Program-made: the position numbers and the translations under genes | Assembly: GCA_947589145.1 (NCBI GenBank) | Contig: CANQCB010000004.1 | Span: forward strand, 1-28,436 | Direction: 5' to 3' | From: an uncultured Clostridia bacterium | Lineage (GTDB): Bacteria; Bacillota; Clostridia; Christensenellales; Pumilibacteraceae | DNA length: 28,436 nucleotides | Notes under the pieces: generated by a model | The model's input: the letters and a program-made list of their open reading frames with translations, nothing else | Told to the model about the DNA's origin: nothing | The model's database searches: none | Shown here: one piece after another, positions 1-7,577 of the stretch | How the letters are laid out: every line of letters starts with the position of its first letter | How positions within the stretch are numbered: position 1 is the stretch's first letter

Positions 1-41
1 GCCTAAGTGACTGGAGTTCAGACGTGTGGCTCTTCCGATCT
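1..41 (+). other. Illumina adapter/index sequence left at contig end (not genomic)
   Basis: Bases 7-41 match the Illumina read-2 adapter (GTGACTGGAGTTCAG... through ...CTCTTCCGATCT) with one extra G in the GTGTGG stretch near position 28. The six bases before it, GCCTAA, are the reverse complement of TTAGGC, which I recall as TruSeq index 3, and they sit exactly where the index lies in the indexed primer. Genomic sequence begins at about base 42, where the reading frame becomes recognisable DnaK. The open frame extending back to base 7 is an artefact, and no promoter or start should be read from it. Confidence 0.97.
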
Positions 42-1050
42 TCTGCCGTTCCTTTCGTTCGGCCCGTCTGGTCCGCTCAACTTCGAATGCGAACTTACGC
101 GAAGCAAGTTCGATTCGCTTACGTCCGACCTCGTTGAGCGTACGATCAAACTCAGCAAGCAGGCGCTTTCCGACGCGGGCTTATCTGTCGGCGACGTTCA
201 AAAAGTTATACTTGTCGGCGGTTCGACGCGTATTCCCGCCGTTCAGGAAGCCGTTAAAAACCTCACGGGTAAAGAGCCGTTTAAGGGGATCAACCCCGAC
301 GAGTGCGTTGCGGTCGGCGCGGCAATTCAAGGCGGCGTGCTCGGCGGCGAAGTTAAAGACGTGCTTTTGCTCGACGTGACTCCGCTGTCCCTCGGAATAG
401 AGACAATGGGCGGCGTATTTACCAAAATAATAGACAGAAATACGACAATACCCACAAAGAAGTCTCAGATATTCTCGACCGCAGCGGACAATCAGCCTGC
501 CGTTGACATTCACGTTCTTCAAGGCGAGCGCGAAATGGCTGCAAATAATAAGACCATTGCCCGTTTCGAACTCGGCGGAATCGCGCCTGCACCTCGCGGC
601 GTACCTCAAATCGAAGTCACATTCGATATCGACGCAAACGGCATCGTTCACGTCTCCGCTAAAGACAAGGGAACGGGAAAGGAGCAGAGCGTTACGATAA
701 CCGCCTCCTCCAACCTCAGCGAGGAACAGATTCAGGAAGCGATCAGAGACGCGGAAAAATTCGCGGAAGAGGATAAGAAGAGAAAAGAACTTGTTGAGAC
801 CAAGAACAATGCCGATACTCTTATATTCTCCATTGAAAAGTTCTTCAAAGAGAGCGGAGATAAGATCGACGCGGCGGAGAGAGAAGATCTCGAACAGGAG
901 ATCGCAAAGGTTAAAGAAGTTCTCAAAACCGACGACATCGAAGCAATTAAGTCGGCAGTCGATGCGCTTTCCAAGAAATCCAATGAGGTGTTCACCAAAT
1001 TCTACCAACAGGCAGGCGCACAAAACGGCGAAGTTCCGCCCGAAAATTAA
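42..1050 (+). CDS. dnaK: Chaperone DnaK (Hsp70), 3' part only
   Basis: This is the last 335 codons of the cytoplasmic ATP-dependent chaperone DnaK, which binds unfolded peptides with DnaJ and GrpE. The first intact codon is at 43; the 5' part, about 270 codons by comparison with normal DnaK length, is missing because the contig ends in adapter. The fragment begins in the nucleotide-binding domain, with the adenosine-contacting VGGSTRIP at fragment residues 58-65. The interdomain linker DVLLLDVTP (106-114) and the substrate-binding beta domain starting LSLGIETMGG follow, then a charged helical lid. The C-terminus ends GEVPPEN and lacks the usual acidic EEV-type tail. The stretch just after the cut (LPFLSFGPSGPLNF) differs from the common LPFITAD-GPKHL form but stays in frame. 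dnaJ, the usual downstream neighbour in Bacillota, is absent; a terminator and prmA follow instead. Confidence 0.96.
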
Positions 1051-1064
1051 AATTTCAAAGGAGT

Positions 1065-1104
1065 ATAAGGAAAGTCCGCAAAAGGGCTTTCCTTATGCGT
1101 TTTT
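1065..1104 (+). terminator. Rho-independent terminator after dnaK, touching the prmA start
   Basis: A 13-bp stem (1065-1077 with 1084-1096, one G-U pair) closes a 6-base loop (GCAAAA). After GCG comes a run of five T (1100-1104). The prmA ATG begins at the next base. An unused AAAGGAG at 1057-1063 lies just upstream of the stem. The structure should end most dnaK transcripts, so prmA expression would need readthrough or an internal promoter that I cannot identify. Confidence 0.85.
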
Positions 1105-2004
1105 ATGAAGTATAAACAAGTTACAGTCAAAGTGTTACACGACGAGGCGGACCTTGCGTCATACGCCATGATAGAGGCAGGGAGCGAAGGCGCGTCCGTA
1201 GTCGACGGAACGGATATAAAAGAGATTTTAAGCTCAAAGACAAATTGGGACTATTACGACAGTTCGCTCGAAAATATCGATACGTCTTTTGCACTTGTAT
1301 CGGGTTGTTTTGACGTAGATAGCGATGTTTCTGCACTAAGCGAAACGTTAAAATCATATATCGGGCGCGAGGTTGAGCTAAACGTATCTATATGCGATTC
1401 GGTAAATTGGGAAAACGAGTGGAAAAAGTATTACAAACCGATAGATTTCGGCAGTCTTGTAATAGTTCCCGAATGGCTTGACAGTGATTTTGACAAACCG
1501 AAAGTTTTGATAGACCCGGGAATGGCATTCGGCACAGGTGCACACGAGACTACGGGAATGTGCATAGAATTACTTTCCGACATCGACCTTACGGATAAAA
1601 CCGTCCTTGACATAGGTTGCGGAAGCGGTATTCTCGGAATATCCGCGCTTGCGTTGAACGCAAAAAGTTGCAGTTTTATCGATATAGATCGGCAGGCAGT
1701 GGAAGCGACCAAATCGAACCTTGCGCTTAACGGATTCAACGCCGACGTTTTGCAGGGAGATCTTACCGAAAAATATGACGGGAAAGCCGACGTTGTGCTT
1801 GCCAACCTTACCGCGGATATTTTATTGAAATTAAAGGGCGATTTACCTTGCGTTACTCATGAGAAAAGTTATATAATAATCAGCGGAATAATCAACGAGC
1901 GCGCAAAAGACGTTCTCGACGGATTCGGAATAAACAAAGGAGAATATACGGTTTTGCGTTCGATTAAAAAGGGAGAATGGCAAGCGTTTATGTTAATGAG
2001 ATGA
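1105..2004 (+). CDS. prmA: Ribosomal protein L11 methyltransferase PrmA
   Basis: PrmA is a cytoplasmic SAM-dependent methyltransferase that modifies ribosomal protein L11. The 299-residue length is normal. Visible family signatures are NWENEWKKYYKP (101-112), DPGMAFGTGAHETT (138-150), the SAM-binding motif DIGCGSGIL (169-177) and ANLTADIL (233-240), the counterpart of the catalytic-loop motif. The start MKYKQVTVKV fits the family, but no Shine-Dalgarno is visible because the upstream bases are the dnaK terminator hairpin. A six-codon overlapping frame starts at ATG 1095 and is probably meaningless. The stop TGA overlaps the rsmE start as ATGA, which suggests translational coupling. PrmA beside dnaK, rsmE and mtaB is the standard Bacillota heat-shock-operon tail. 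Confidence 0.96.
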   Translation: MKYKQVTVKVLHDEADLASYAMIEAGSEGASVVDGTDIKEILSSKTNWDYYDSSLENIDTSFALVSGCFDVDSDVSALSETLKSYIGREVELNVSICDSVNWENEWKKYYKPIDFGSLVIVPEWLDSDFDKPKVLIDPGMAFGTGAHETTGMCIELLSDIDLTDKTVLDIGCGSGILGISALALNAKSCSFIDIDRQAVEATKSNLALNGFNADVLQGDLTEKYDGKADVVLANLTADILLKLKGDLPCVTHEKSYIIISGIINERAKDVLDGFGINKGEYTVLRSIKKGEWQAFMLMR

Positions 2005-2717
2005 GACGTTTTTTTGTTGACAAAGCAGATAAATCGGAAACAAAACTCTCGGGGGCGGAATATAAACACCTCGCCGAAGTTTTGCGCGCCAGAGTTGGCG
2101 ATAAAATAATACTTTGTCCGAATGACGGCCGCGACTACGTTTATGCCATAAAAGCCTTGGACAAAACGTCCGCAACCCTCGAATATTTATACGATTATCC
2201 AAACGAAACCGAATGCGCGCTTGATCTTACGGTTTATCCGGCTCTTTTGAAAGGTGATAAAACCGAACTCGTCGTACAAAAGCTTACCGAACTCGGAGTA
2301 AAAAACATTCGTCCGTTCATAAGCGAGTTTACCGTTCAAAAATCGGAAAAATCCGATCGCCTTCAAAGGGCGGCGCACGAAGCGGCAAAACAGTGCGGCC
2401 GCGCCATTATTCCGAGCATAGACAAACCGCAGACCTTTGACAAAATTTTACCGCAACTCGGCGACTTCGATAATGTGGTATTTGCTTACGAGGGCACGTA
2501 CGCAGACGGAAAGCGTATAGACGAAGTTATCCGCGGAGACGAAAAGTCGGTCGCTTTGATTGTGGGACCGGAAGGCGGATTTTCGGAAAAAGAAGTCCTT
2601 GCGCTTACCGATTCGGGATACATGCCCGTTACTCTCGGAAAGAGAATACTTCGCGCGGAAACTGCTTCGATAGCGGGATCCGCGGTAATAATGTTTCTTA
2701 CGGGGGAATGGAAATGA
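2001..2717 (+). CDS. rsmE: 16S rRNA (uracil1498-N3)-methyltransferase RsmE
   Basis: RsmE is a SPOUT-class enzyme that methylates U1498 of 16S rRNA using SAM. The 238-residue product shows the N-terminal RNA-binding segment beginning MRRFFVDK. The conserved RLQRAAHEAAKQCGRA lies at 120-135, and the knotted SAM-binding motifs are GPEGGF (189-194) and LGKRILRAETA (212-222). I chose ATG 2001 because RsmE proteins start at this MxRFFVD motif and because it overlaps the prmA stop as ATGA. An in-frame ATG at 1977, with a purine-rich AAAAAGGGAGA immediately before it, would add eight residues and cannot be excluded. The 3' end overlaps mtaB. It is co-transcribed with prmA and mtaB. Confidence 0.95.
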   Translation: MRRFFVDKADKSETKLSGAEYKHLAEVLRARVGDKIILCPNDGRDYVYAIKALDKTSATLEYLYDYPNETECALDLTVYPALLKGDKTELVVQKLTELGVKNIRPFISEFTVQKSEKSDRLQRAAHEAAKQCGRAIIPSIDKPQTFDKILPQLGDFDNVVFAYEGTYADGKRIDEVIRGDEKSVALIVGPEGGFSEKEVLALTDSGYMPVTLGKRILRAETASIAGSAVIMFLTGEWK

Positions 2718-3952
2718 CTGTCTCCGTTATTACGCTCGGGTGCAAAGTAAACGAGTGCGAAAGCCGTTCGCTAATCGCCGCATTGCGTGAAATGGGTCAC
2801 GTAGTCAGCGAAGAGTTTATAAGCGCGGATATTTACATAATAAATACTTGTTCGGTCACCGCTGAGGCAGACAGAAAGAGCAGACAGGTTATCGGCAAGG
2901 CGGTGAAAGCAAATCCTGCCGCAAAAATTTTCGTTTGCGGGTGCAGCAGTCAATATAATCCAAACGCTTATGAAAAATATCCGAATGTTGTAAATATAAG
3001 CGGAAGTAGCAAAAAATCGGACATATTACATCATATTATGTCTGACATAGTATGCGATAATCGGATTTCAATCTGCGAAATACCGCAAGATTTTGAAATC
3101 ATGCGCTTTCCTTCGCATGAAAAAACCCGAGATTTTATCAAGGTACAGGACGGGTGCAACAATTTCTGCTCCTATTGCATTATACCTTATGTAAGAGGAA
3201 GGTCTCGTTCCAGGAGCATAGATTCCGTAAAGCATGAAGCGGAAGAAGCAGCTAAACACACAAAAGAAATCGTTCTGACGGGAATAGACGTTTCCTCATA
3301 CGGTAAGGACATTGGCAAGTCGCTCGTTGATCTGGTAAACGCGCTTGCGGAAATACCCGTCAGAAAGCGGTTAAGTTCGTTTGAATGCACGGTTATCGAC
3401 AAGGAATTGTTAACCGCACTGAAAAATTCCGGCTTTTGCGATCACTTTCATCTGTCGTTACAGTCGGGTACGAACAGCGTTCTGAAAGCCATGAACAGGA
3501 AGTATACGACGGAAAAATACTTTGAAATAGTCAACCTTATTCGAGAGTATTTTCCCAATGCCGGTATAACTACGGATATAATAGCAGGCTTTCCGACAGA
3601 AACCGAAGAGGATTTTGCCGAAACCTGCGAGTTTGTCCGAAAGGTGGAATTTTCCGATATGCACGTTTTCCCTTACAGCGAGAGAAAAGGAACGAAAGCG
3701 GCAAGTTTACCTCAGTTGCCTATGGAAGATCGCAGAAAGCGCGCGCATATACTCGGCGAAATCAAAGCCGAATTGAAAAGAAAGTTTCTTGTAAAACAGT
3801 TGTCGAAAACCTTAAACGTTTACTTTGAAGAGAGCAAAGACGGCGAAGCGGCAGGATATGCCGAAAACTACGTAAGAGTATACGGAAAAGCAAATCGCGG
3901 TGAAATAAGAACCGTTAAAATCACGGAATTATATAAAGAAGGAGTCAGATAA
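2714..3952 (+). CDS. mtaB: tRNA t6A37 methylthiotransferase MtaB
   Basis: MtaB is a radical-SAM enzyme with two iron-sulfur clusters that converts t6A to ms2t6A at position 37 of ANN-decoding tRNAs. From ATG 2714 the product has 412 residues. The N-terminal methylthiotransferase domain carries the cluster cysteines C10 (TLGCKVN), C46 (NTCSVT) and C77. The radical-SAM CxxxCxxC is C148, C152 and C155. The last 60 residues are TRAM-like. TLGCKVN separates MtaB from MiaB and RimO. ATG 2714 is preferred over ATG 2708 because the GGGGG run at 2702-2706 lies 7 bases upstream of it and it forms ATGA with the rsmE stop; 2708 is only one base from that run. The hit gene follows after one base. Confidence 0.94.
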   Translation: MTVSVITLGCKVNECESRSLIAALREMGHVVSEEFISADIYIINTCSVTAEADRKSRQVIGKAVKANPAAKIFVCGCSSQYNPNAYEKYPNVVNISGSSKKSDILHHIMSDIVCDNRISICEIPQDFEIMRFPSHEKTRDFIKVQDGCNNFCSYCIIPYVRGRSRSRSIDSVKHEAEEAAKHTKEIVLTGIDVSSYGKDIGKSLVDLVNALAEIPVRKRLSSFECTVIDKELLTALKNSGFCDHFHLSLQSGTNSVLKAMNRKYTTEKYFEIVNLIREYFPNAGITTDIIAGFPTETEEDFAETCEFVRKVEFSDMHVFPYSERKGTKAASLPQLPMEDRRKRAHILGEIKAELKRKFLVKQLSKTLNVYFEESKDGEAAGYAENYVRVYGKANRGEIRTVKITELYKEGVR

Positions 3953-3953
3953 T

Positions 3954-4298
3954 ATGGATTGCGTATTTTGCAAAATCATGAAAGGGGAAATCCCCTCGGA
4001 AAAACTTTATGAAAACGACGAAATGTTTATCATTCGCGACATCGAGCCGAAGGCGGCAAAACATTATCTTATGATACCCAAACGTCATTATAAATCAATA
4101 TCGGAAATGACGGACGAAGACGGCGTCGCTTTTGCTCGCTCTTTGAAAAAAATATCCGACCTTACGGATAAACTCGGACTTCAAAACGGGTACAGGCTTG
4201 TAATCAATCAAGGAGACGACGCAGGTCAAACCGTTCCGCACATGCATGTTCATATTCTCGCAGGTCAGCCGCTCGATTTTCCCGACCTCAGAAAATAA
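3954..4298 (+). CDS. HIT-family nucleotide-binding protein (Hint-like)
   Basis: This 114-residue protein belongs to the histidine triad superfamily of small cytoplasmic nucleoside phosphoramidases and nucleotide hydrolases. The catalytic triad motif HMHVHILAG is at residues 96-104. The N-terminus DCVFCKIMKGEIPSEK is typical of the Hint branch, with a CxxC at positions 3 and 6. A good GGAG ribosome site (inside GAAGGAGTC) precedes the ATG, and the start lies one base after the mtaB stop, so it is the last gene of this operon. The true substrate cannot be told from sequence. HIT genes near the dnaK-mtaB cluster are common in Bacillota. Confidence 0.94.
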   Translation: MDCVFCKIMKGEIPSEKLYENDEMFIIRDIEPKAAKHYLMIPKRHYKSISEMTDEDGVAFARSLKKISDLTDKLGLQNGYRLVINQGDDAGQTVPHMHVHILAGQPLDFPDLRK

Positions 4299-4414
4299 GG
4301 CATAAAACGGAAATTTTTTCAACCGCTTAAATTTTCAAGCAAATCTTTTCAAGATCATATTCCCATCGTACATAAGCGAGATAACGGTTAATTATTATAA
4401 GACCGACGTTACCA

Positions 4415-4453
4415 AAAGACCGACGCAAAAATTATGTTGCGTCTGTCTTTTTT
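4415..4453 (+). terminator. Terminator between convergent hit and comEC
   Basis: A 14-bp stem with one mismatch (4415-4428 with 4437-4450) and an 8-base loop is followed by TTTTTT (4448-4453). It ends the dnaK-to-hit transcription unit. On the opposite strand the same stem is followed by TTTT, so it may also stop comEC, whose stop codon is only about 10 bases away. A direct repeat of AGACCGACG occurs just before and inside the 5' arm. The rest of 4299-4414 shows nothing recognisable. Confidence 0.85.
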
Positions 4454-4460
4454 CTCATTT

Positions 4461-6557
4461 TTACACCGCTTTAAGCACTTTCGTTTTGAAATTATAATAA
4501 TACGAATTTTCGTATGAAGTAACGGTAACGTTATCCGCACGGTCGCCGCGAGAGGGGAGGAAAAGTTTTTCGGGATAATATTCCGAATACGGTGCGTATT
4601 TGACGCGCATTATATCGGCGGCGACAAGTGCGCTCGTATAAGATTGCGTTCGACCGATAAACGCCGTTGTTCCGTTTGAAGTATAAAGCCAGCCGCACGG
4701 AGTACCGTTTGAAGTTGCGAGCGTTAAATTCTCATCTGCAAGAAAGACCTCGAATGCGGGAATTTCGTTTTCCTGCAATTTTTGAAGTCCTCCGATAGCG
4801 GGATAATATACATAACGAACTTCGATTACCGATCTGAGCCGCGAAAATTCCACGATTTCTTCGGCGATTTCCTCGGTAAGAGCATACTCATAGATTATGA
4901 AACTCTCGTTTCCGACTTTTGCATTGTCGAGTGCCGACGATACTGCCCGTCCGTCATAGAAGTCCGCAAACAGATATCTCTCGTTTCCGTTATATATTAC
5001 GGTTGTAAAAGTATTTCCTCCAACCGCAACCAGACAGTCGGAAATTCGTATCGTCACGTCGGACGAAAATCCTATTACTATCGAAAGAAACAGTTCGATT
5101 ATCGTCAGATATTTTTTACCGTTTACATATACATATTCGGATGCGGCAAAGAGAATTACGGGAATTATAAATACAGCGGCGCCGACTTGAATTATGGAAG
5201 AGGCTAACGGCAACATCGTTATCCCGTTACAAACAAAAATCATTCCTCGTATTAAATAACCAACGGGAACGAGCAGAACGGGAAGCAGGAATGAAAACGG
5301 CAAAATTGCCACAAGCAGAAAGAAAAGTCCCGAAAGCAGCCACATCCCTACGCCGTTCACTGGCATAGAATAGAGGTATACGCGGTGAAAGAAATATGCA
5401 ATAACCGGCGTTATTATGAGCTGAACGGAAACGGACGCGGATAAGGAGTCGCTTACCATTCCGGGCAGCTTAATTTTTCGCAATGCATTCGAAATGGATT
5501 TTGAAAACAATGTAATTCCGCCGACCGCGCCGACGGACATGAGATATCCGCAGTCAAACAGATAAAAAGGCGATATACATAGGCAAACAGTCGCAGCGAG
5601 CAGCAACGAGTTCAGATTGTCTCTCTTTCCGAACATACTCGACCAAATCATAATAAAACACATTATAACCGCGCGTATAGTGCTCGGACTCCCGCCTGTA
5701 AATATCGCATACAGTATGAGCAGTAGAGTCGTTGCAAATCGTCCGACGATTTTGGGCATGGGAATAAATGAAAAAAGTTTATTTATCAGCAGAAAAATAA
5801 GCCCAACGTGCAATCCGCTTACCGCGAGAATATGTCCTATTCCTGCACCCGCAAAAGCGTCATTTATTTCGTCCGAAATCAGATATCGGTCTCCGGCTAT
5901 CATTCCGTATGCCACAAGCCCCGCGTCATCTCCCATGTTCTCAACGAGATGATCGCGCAATCCAAGCCTTATTTTCTCCAAGAAAGTACCGTTGCCCGGC
6001 GTAACGGTTACGCCGCCGTAAGAATAGGCAGCATAACGAATATCGGAGCGGGCGAAAGACGCGTTAACTCCATTGTCATCGATAGGCGGTTTATCGTATA
6101 CAGTGGCGACGAATTCCAGAGTATAACCTGTGCGCACCTGCGAAAACGACAAATCCGCGTTATAGATATACGCGGATATTTTACCGCCCTCGGCATTTTC
6201 GTCAATTTCGATATTATCCAAAACTGCCTCAAAAACTCCGTCGGCATAAGAGTAATGTTCTGTGACGCGGCCTTTTATCGTATGTTCTTCTTCGTATTTG
6301 CTGTCTGCTCTTGACTCGGAGACCAAAAGGAATGTCAAAGAACAACATAAAACGACCACGATCGCTATGACTGCACTTACGGCTTTGACGTGATCCTTAT
6401 TTACAAACGAGTATATCCCGAAAATGATTACGGACAGACCGAAAAGAGATAAAAAAATTATCCCAAGCGGCAGAATATAATAAGTAACAAGCGAAAATAA
6501 AATTCCGCAGACGGTACAGAAAAATATAAATAAAAATGGGCGGAAACTAATTTTCAA
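4461..6557 (-). CDS. comEC: ComEC/Rec2-family DNA uptake channel protein with degenerate C-terminal domain
   Basis: ComEC is the inner-membrane channel that carries single-stranded DNA into naturally competent cells. This 698-residue protein begins with two or three hydrophobic helices (residues 7-80). A soluble OB-like domain (about 90-190) follows, then the multi-helix Competence domain with GHILAVSGLHVG (241-252) and GGSPSTIRA (288-296), running to about 495. The remaining 200 residues sit where a metallo-beta-lactamase-like nuclease normally lies. They contain no HxHxDH and have VAVGGNTF in place of the usual DVGQGD, so metal binding there looks lost. The start is TTG at 6557, supported by AGAAGGA 6 bases upstream. 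The gene is transcribed alone, against its neighbours, from a perfect consensus promoter. No other competence gene is in the window, so a role in transformation is unproven. Confidence 0.9.
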   Translation of the reverse strand: MKISFRPFLFIFFCTVCGILFSLVTYYILPLGIIFLSLFGLSVIIFGIYSFVNKDHVKAVSAVIAIVVVLCCSLTFLLVSESRADSKYEEEHTIKGRVTEHYSYADGVFEAVLDNIEIDENAEGGKISAYIYNADLSFSQVRTGYTLEFVATVYDKPPIDDNGVNASFARSDIRYAAYSYGGVTVTPGNGTFLEKIRLGLRDHLVENMGDDAGLVAYGMIAGDRYLISDEINDAFAGAGIGHILAVSGLHVGLIFLLINKLFSFIPMPKIVGRFATTLLLILYAIFTGGSPSTIRAVIMCFIMIWSSMFGKRDNLNSLLLAATVCLCISPFYLFDCGYLMSVGAVGGITLFSKSISNALRKIKLPGMVSDSLSASVSVQLIITPVIAYFFHRVYLYSMPVNGVGMWLLSGLFFLLVAILPFSFLLPVLLVPVGYLIRGMIFVCNGITMLPLASSIIQVGAAVFIIPVILFAASEYVYVNGKKYLTIIELFLSIVIGFSSDVTIRISDCLVAVGGNTFTTVIYNGNERYLFADFYDGRAVSSALDNAKVGNESFIIYEYALTEEIAEEIVEFSRLRSVIEVRYVYYPAIGGLQKLQENEIPAFEVFLADENLTLATSNGTPCGWLYTSNGTTAFIGRTQSYTSALVAADIMRVKYAPYSEYYPEKLFLPSRGDRADNVTVTSYENSYYYNFKTKVLKAV

Positions 6558-6629
6558 AACTAATCCTTCTTTTGTGAATCGTAATTATTTTAATTTTATA
6601 CAAAGGACGGAATTGCCTGTTTCGAAAAT

Positions 6630-6658
6630 ATTATATTTCCAAATCGCGATAATGTCAA
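6630..6658 (-). promoter_or_regulatory. Sigma-A promoter for comEC
   Basis: On the minus strand TTGACA (6658-6653) and TATAAT (6635-6630) are separated by exactly 17 bases, a perfect match to the housekeeping consensus. Transcription should start near 6622, leaving a leader of about 65 bases before the TTG start. Confidence 0.85.
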
Positions 6659-6721
6659 TACCCGAAGTTGATTAAATACAATCGTTTGCGGTAAAAATAA
6701 AGCAATATGAGTAAAATTTGC

Positions 6722-6750
6722 TTGACATACAGTGTAAATTTTGCTATTAT
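6722..6750 (+). promoter_or_regulatory. Sigma-A promoter for rpsU
   Basis: TTGACA (6722-6727), 17 bases, then TATTAT (6745-6750). It points away from the comEC promoter, with 63 bases between the two -35 boxes. The leader to the rpsU start is about 50 bases. Confidence 0.85.
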
Positions 6751-6807
6751 CACATAGCATTCGGTTTATCCGAAAATTTAACCCTTACAGGAAAGGTGGT
6801 GTTAACT

Positions 6808-6984
6808 GTGTCCGTAGTAAAAGTCGGTGAAAACGAGTCTCTCGAAAGCGCGCTTAAACGTTTCAAGAGAAAGTGCCAAAAGGACAATATTCTCGGCGAT
6901 CTTCGAAAGAAAGAGTGCTATGAGAAACCTTCTGTAAGAAGAAAGAAGAAATCCGAAGCTGCGCGTAAACGTGGTAAAAACTGA
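6808..6984 (+). CDS. rpsU: 30S ribosomal protein S21
   Basis: S21 is a small basic protein of the 30S subunit platform, involved in initiation. The 58-residue product starting MSVVKVGENESLESALKRFK and ending in an Arg/Lys-rich tail (RRKKKSEAARKRGKN) matches the family in length and composition. I chose GTG 6808 because an AAAGGTGG ribosome site lies about 8 bases upstream and S21 proteins start just before the V-K-E-N-E-S motif; GTG 6799 would overlap that site. The gene has its own consensus promoter and its own terminator, so it is a monocistronic unit. In many Bacillota rpsU is next to yqeY or the dnaG-rpoD operon, which is not the case here. Confidence 0.95.
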   Translation: MSVVKVGENESLESALKRFKRKCQKDNILGDLRKKECYEKPSVRRKKKSEAARKRGKN

Positions 6985-6988
6985 AACA

Positions 6989-7021
6989 AAAAGCTGTTGC
7001 TTATAAAGTAACAGCTTTTTT
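6989..7021 (+). terminator. Terminator of rpsU
   Basis: A 12-bp stem with one G-U pair (6989-7000 with 7008-7019) encloses TTATAAA, and a run of six T (7016-7021) covers the end of the 3' arm. It begins five bases after the rpsU stop. Confidence 0.9.
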
Positions 7022-7133
7022 ATATGAAAAAAATTCCGTTGATTGATTTTTTCGCTTGCTTGAAAAATATGTCGATTATTTGCCGATAACTCCTTTTATT
7101 GTCAAAGGTCTTTATGTTTGCTTGTGTAGGTGA

Positions 7134-7139
7134 TACAAT
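7134..7139 (+). promoter_or_regulatory. Possible extended -10 promoter for the 135-codon gene
   Basis: TGATACAAT (7131-7139) reads as an extended -10 (TG-N-TACAAT). No good -35 lies 17 bases upstream (TTTATG). It is the best candidate in the 145 bases between the rpsU terminator and the next gene, but it is weak. Confidence 0.35.
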
Positions 7140-7165
7140 GAGCAAAACGGAGGCGTTAGAAAACC

Positions 7166-7573
7166 ATGAAAAAAGAAATGAGCGAAATCAAGCGTCGCGC
7201 GCTTTTGGCAAAGCAACGCATGAAAATGGGTTATTGGCAAAAAATGCAGGCCGAACGCGACAGAATTATGACGGAAACCGATGACGTATCTCGAATAGAA
7301 ATGGCGAGCAATCTTCGTCGCAAAGAATTCGAGCGCACAAATAATATGGCACTTGGAGACGATTTCACGGAAAAAGACGAAAAACTTTACGTCAAAGTGA
7401 AGAATATTCTCGAAAAAGATGAGAATACACTCAATCCCATTGGACAACTTGTCGAGCACTCAATCTATGATTTCATGGATGAGGCGAATAAGCAGAGGTA
7501 CATTCTCGAACTATCCGCAAAGTTCCGCGAACTAAGAGAAAGATACTATAAAGAAAAGGCTAAATACGTTTGA
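7166..7573 (+). CDS. Unrecognised small charged helical protein
   Basis: I do not recognise this 135-residue protein. It is rich in Lys, Arg and Glu, has almost no Pro and no Cys, and looks helical throughout. It has no signal peptide or membrane segment, so it should be cytoplasmic. The first 35 residues are strongly basic (KRRALLAKQRMKMGYWQK). The middle is acidic (GDDFTEKDEKLY), and the last third (LELSAKFRELRERYYKEK) could form a coiled coil. Start ATG 7166 has a GGAGG core at 7149-7153, about 12 bases away, slightly far; ATG 7178 is an alternative. Base composition and codon use look like the neighbours, so recent transfer is not indicated. It lies between terminated rpsU and the yerC promoter, apparently as a single-gene unit. 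Confidence 0.75.
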   Translation: MKKEMSEIKRRALLAKQRMKMGYWQKMQAERDRIMTETDDVSRIEMASNLRRKEFERTNNMALGDDFTEKDEKLYVKVKNILEKDENTLNPIGQLVEHSIYDFMDEANKQRYILELSAKFRELRERYYKEKAKYV

Positions 7574-7577
7574 CGTC

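Noticed and set aside
7..42. N-terminal extension of the dnaK frame starting with GTG at base 7
   Set aside because: These bases are sequencing adapter, so the start and the first 12 codons are artefactual.
1095..1115. Six-codon frame (ATG at 1095) overlapping the prmA start, as a regulatory leader peptide
   Set aside because: It starts inside the terminator stem without a ribosome site and is most likely chance.
4782..6314. Plus-strand frames of 111-168 codons opposite comEC
   Set aside because: They are antisense to a long membrane protein with clear family motifs and show no family sequence of their own.
7099..7284. 61-codon frame overlapping the start of the unrecognised 135-codon gene
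   Set aside because: It overlaps a longer, better-supported frame and its product looks like out-of-frame translation.
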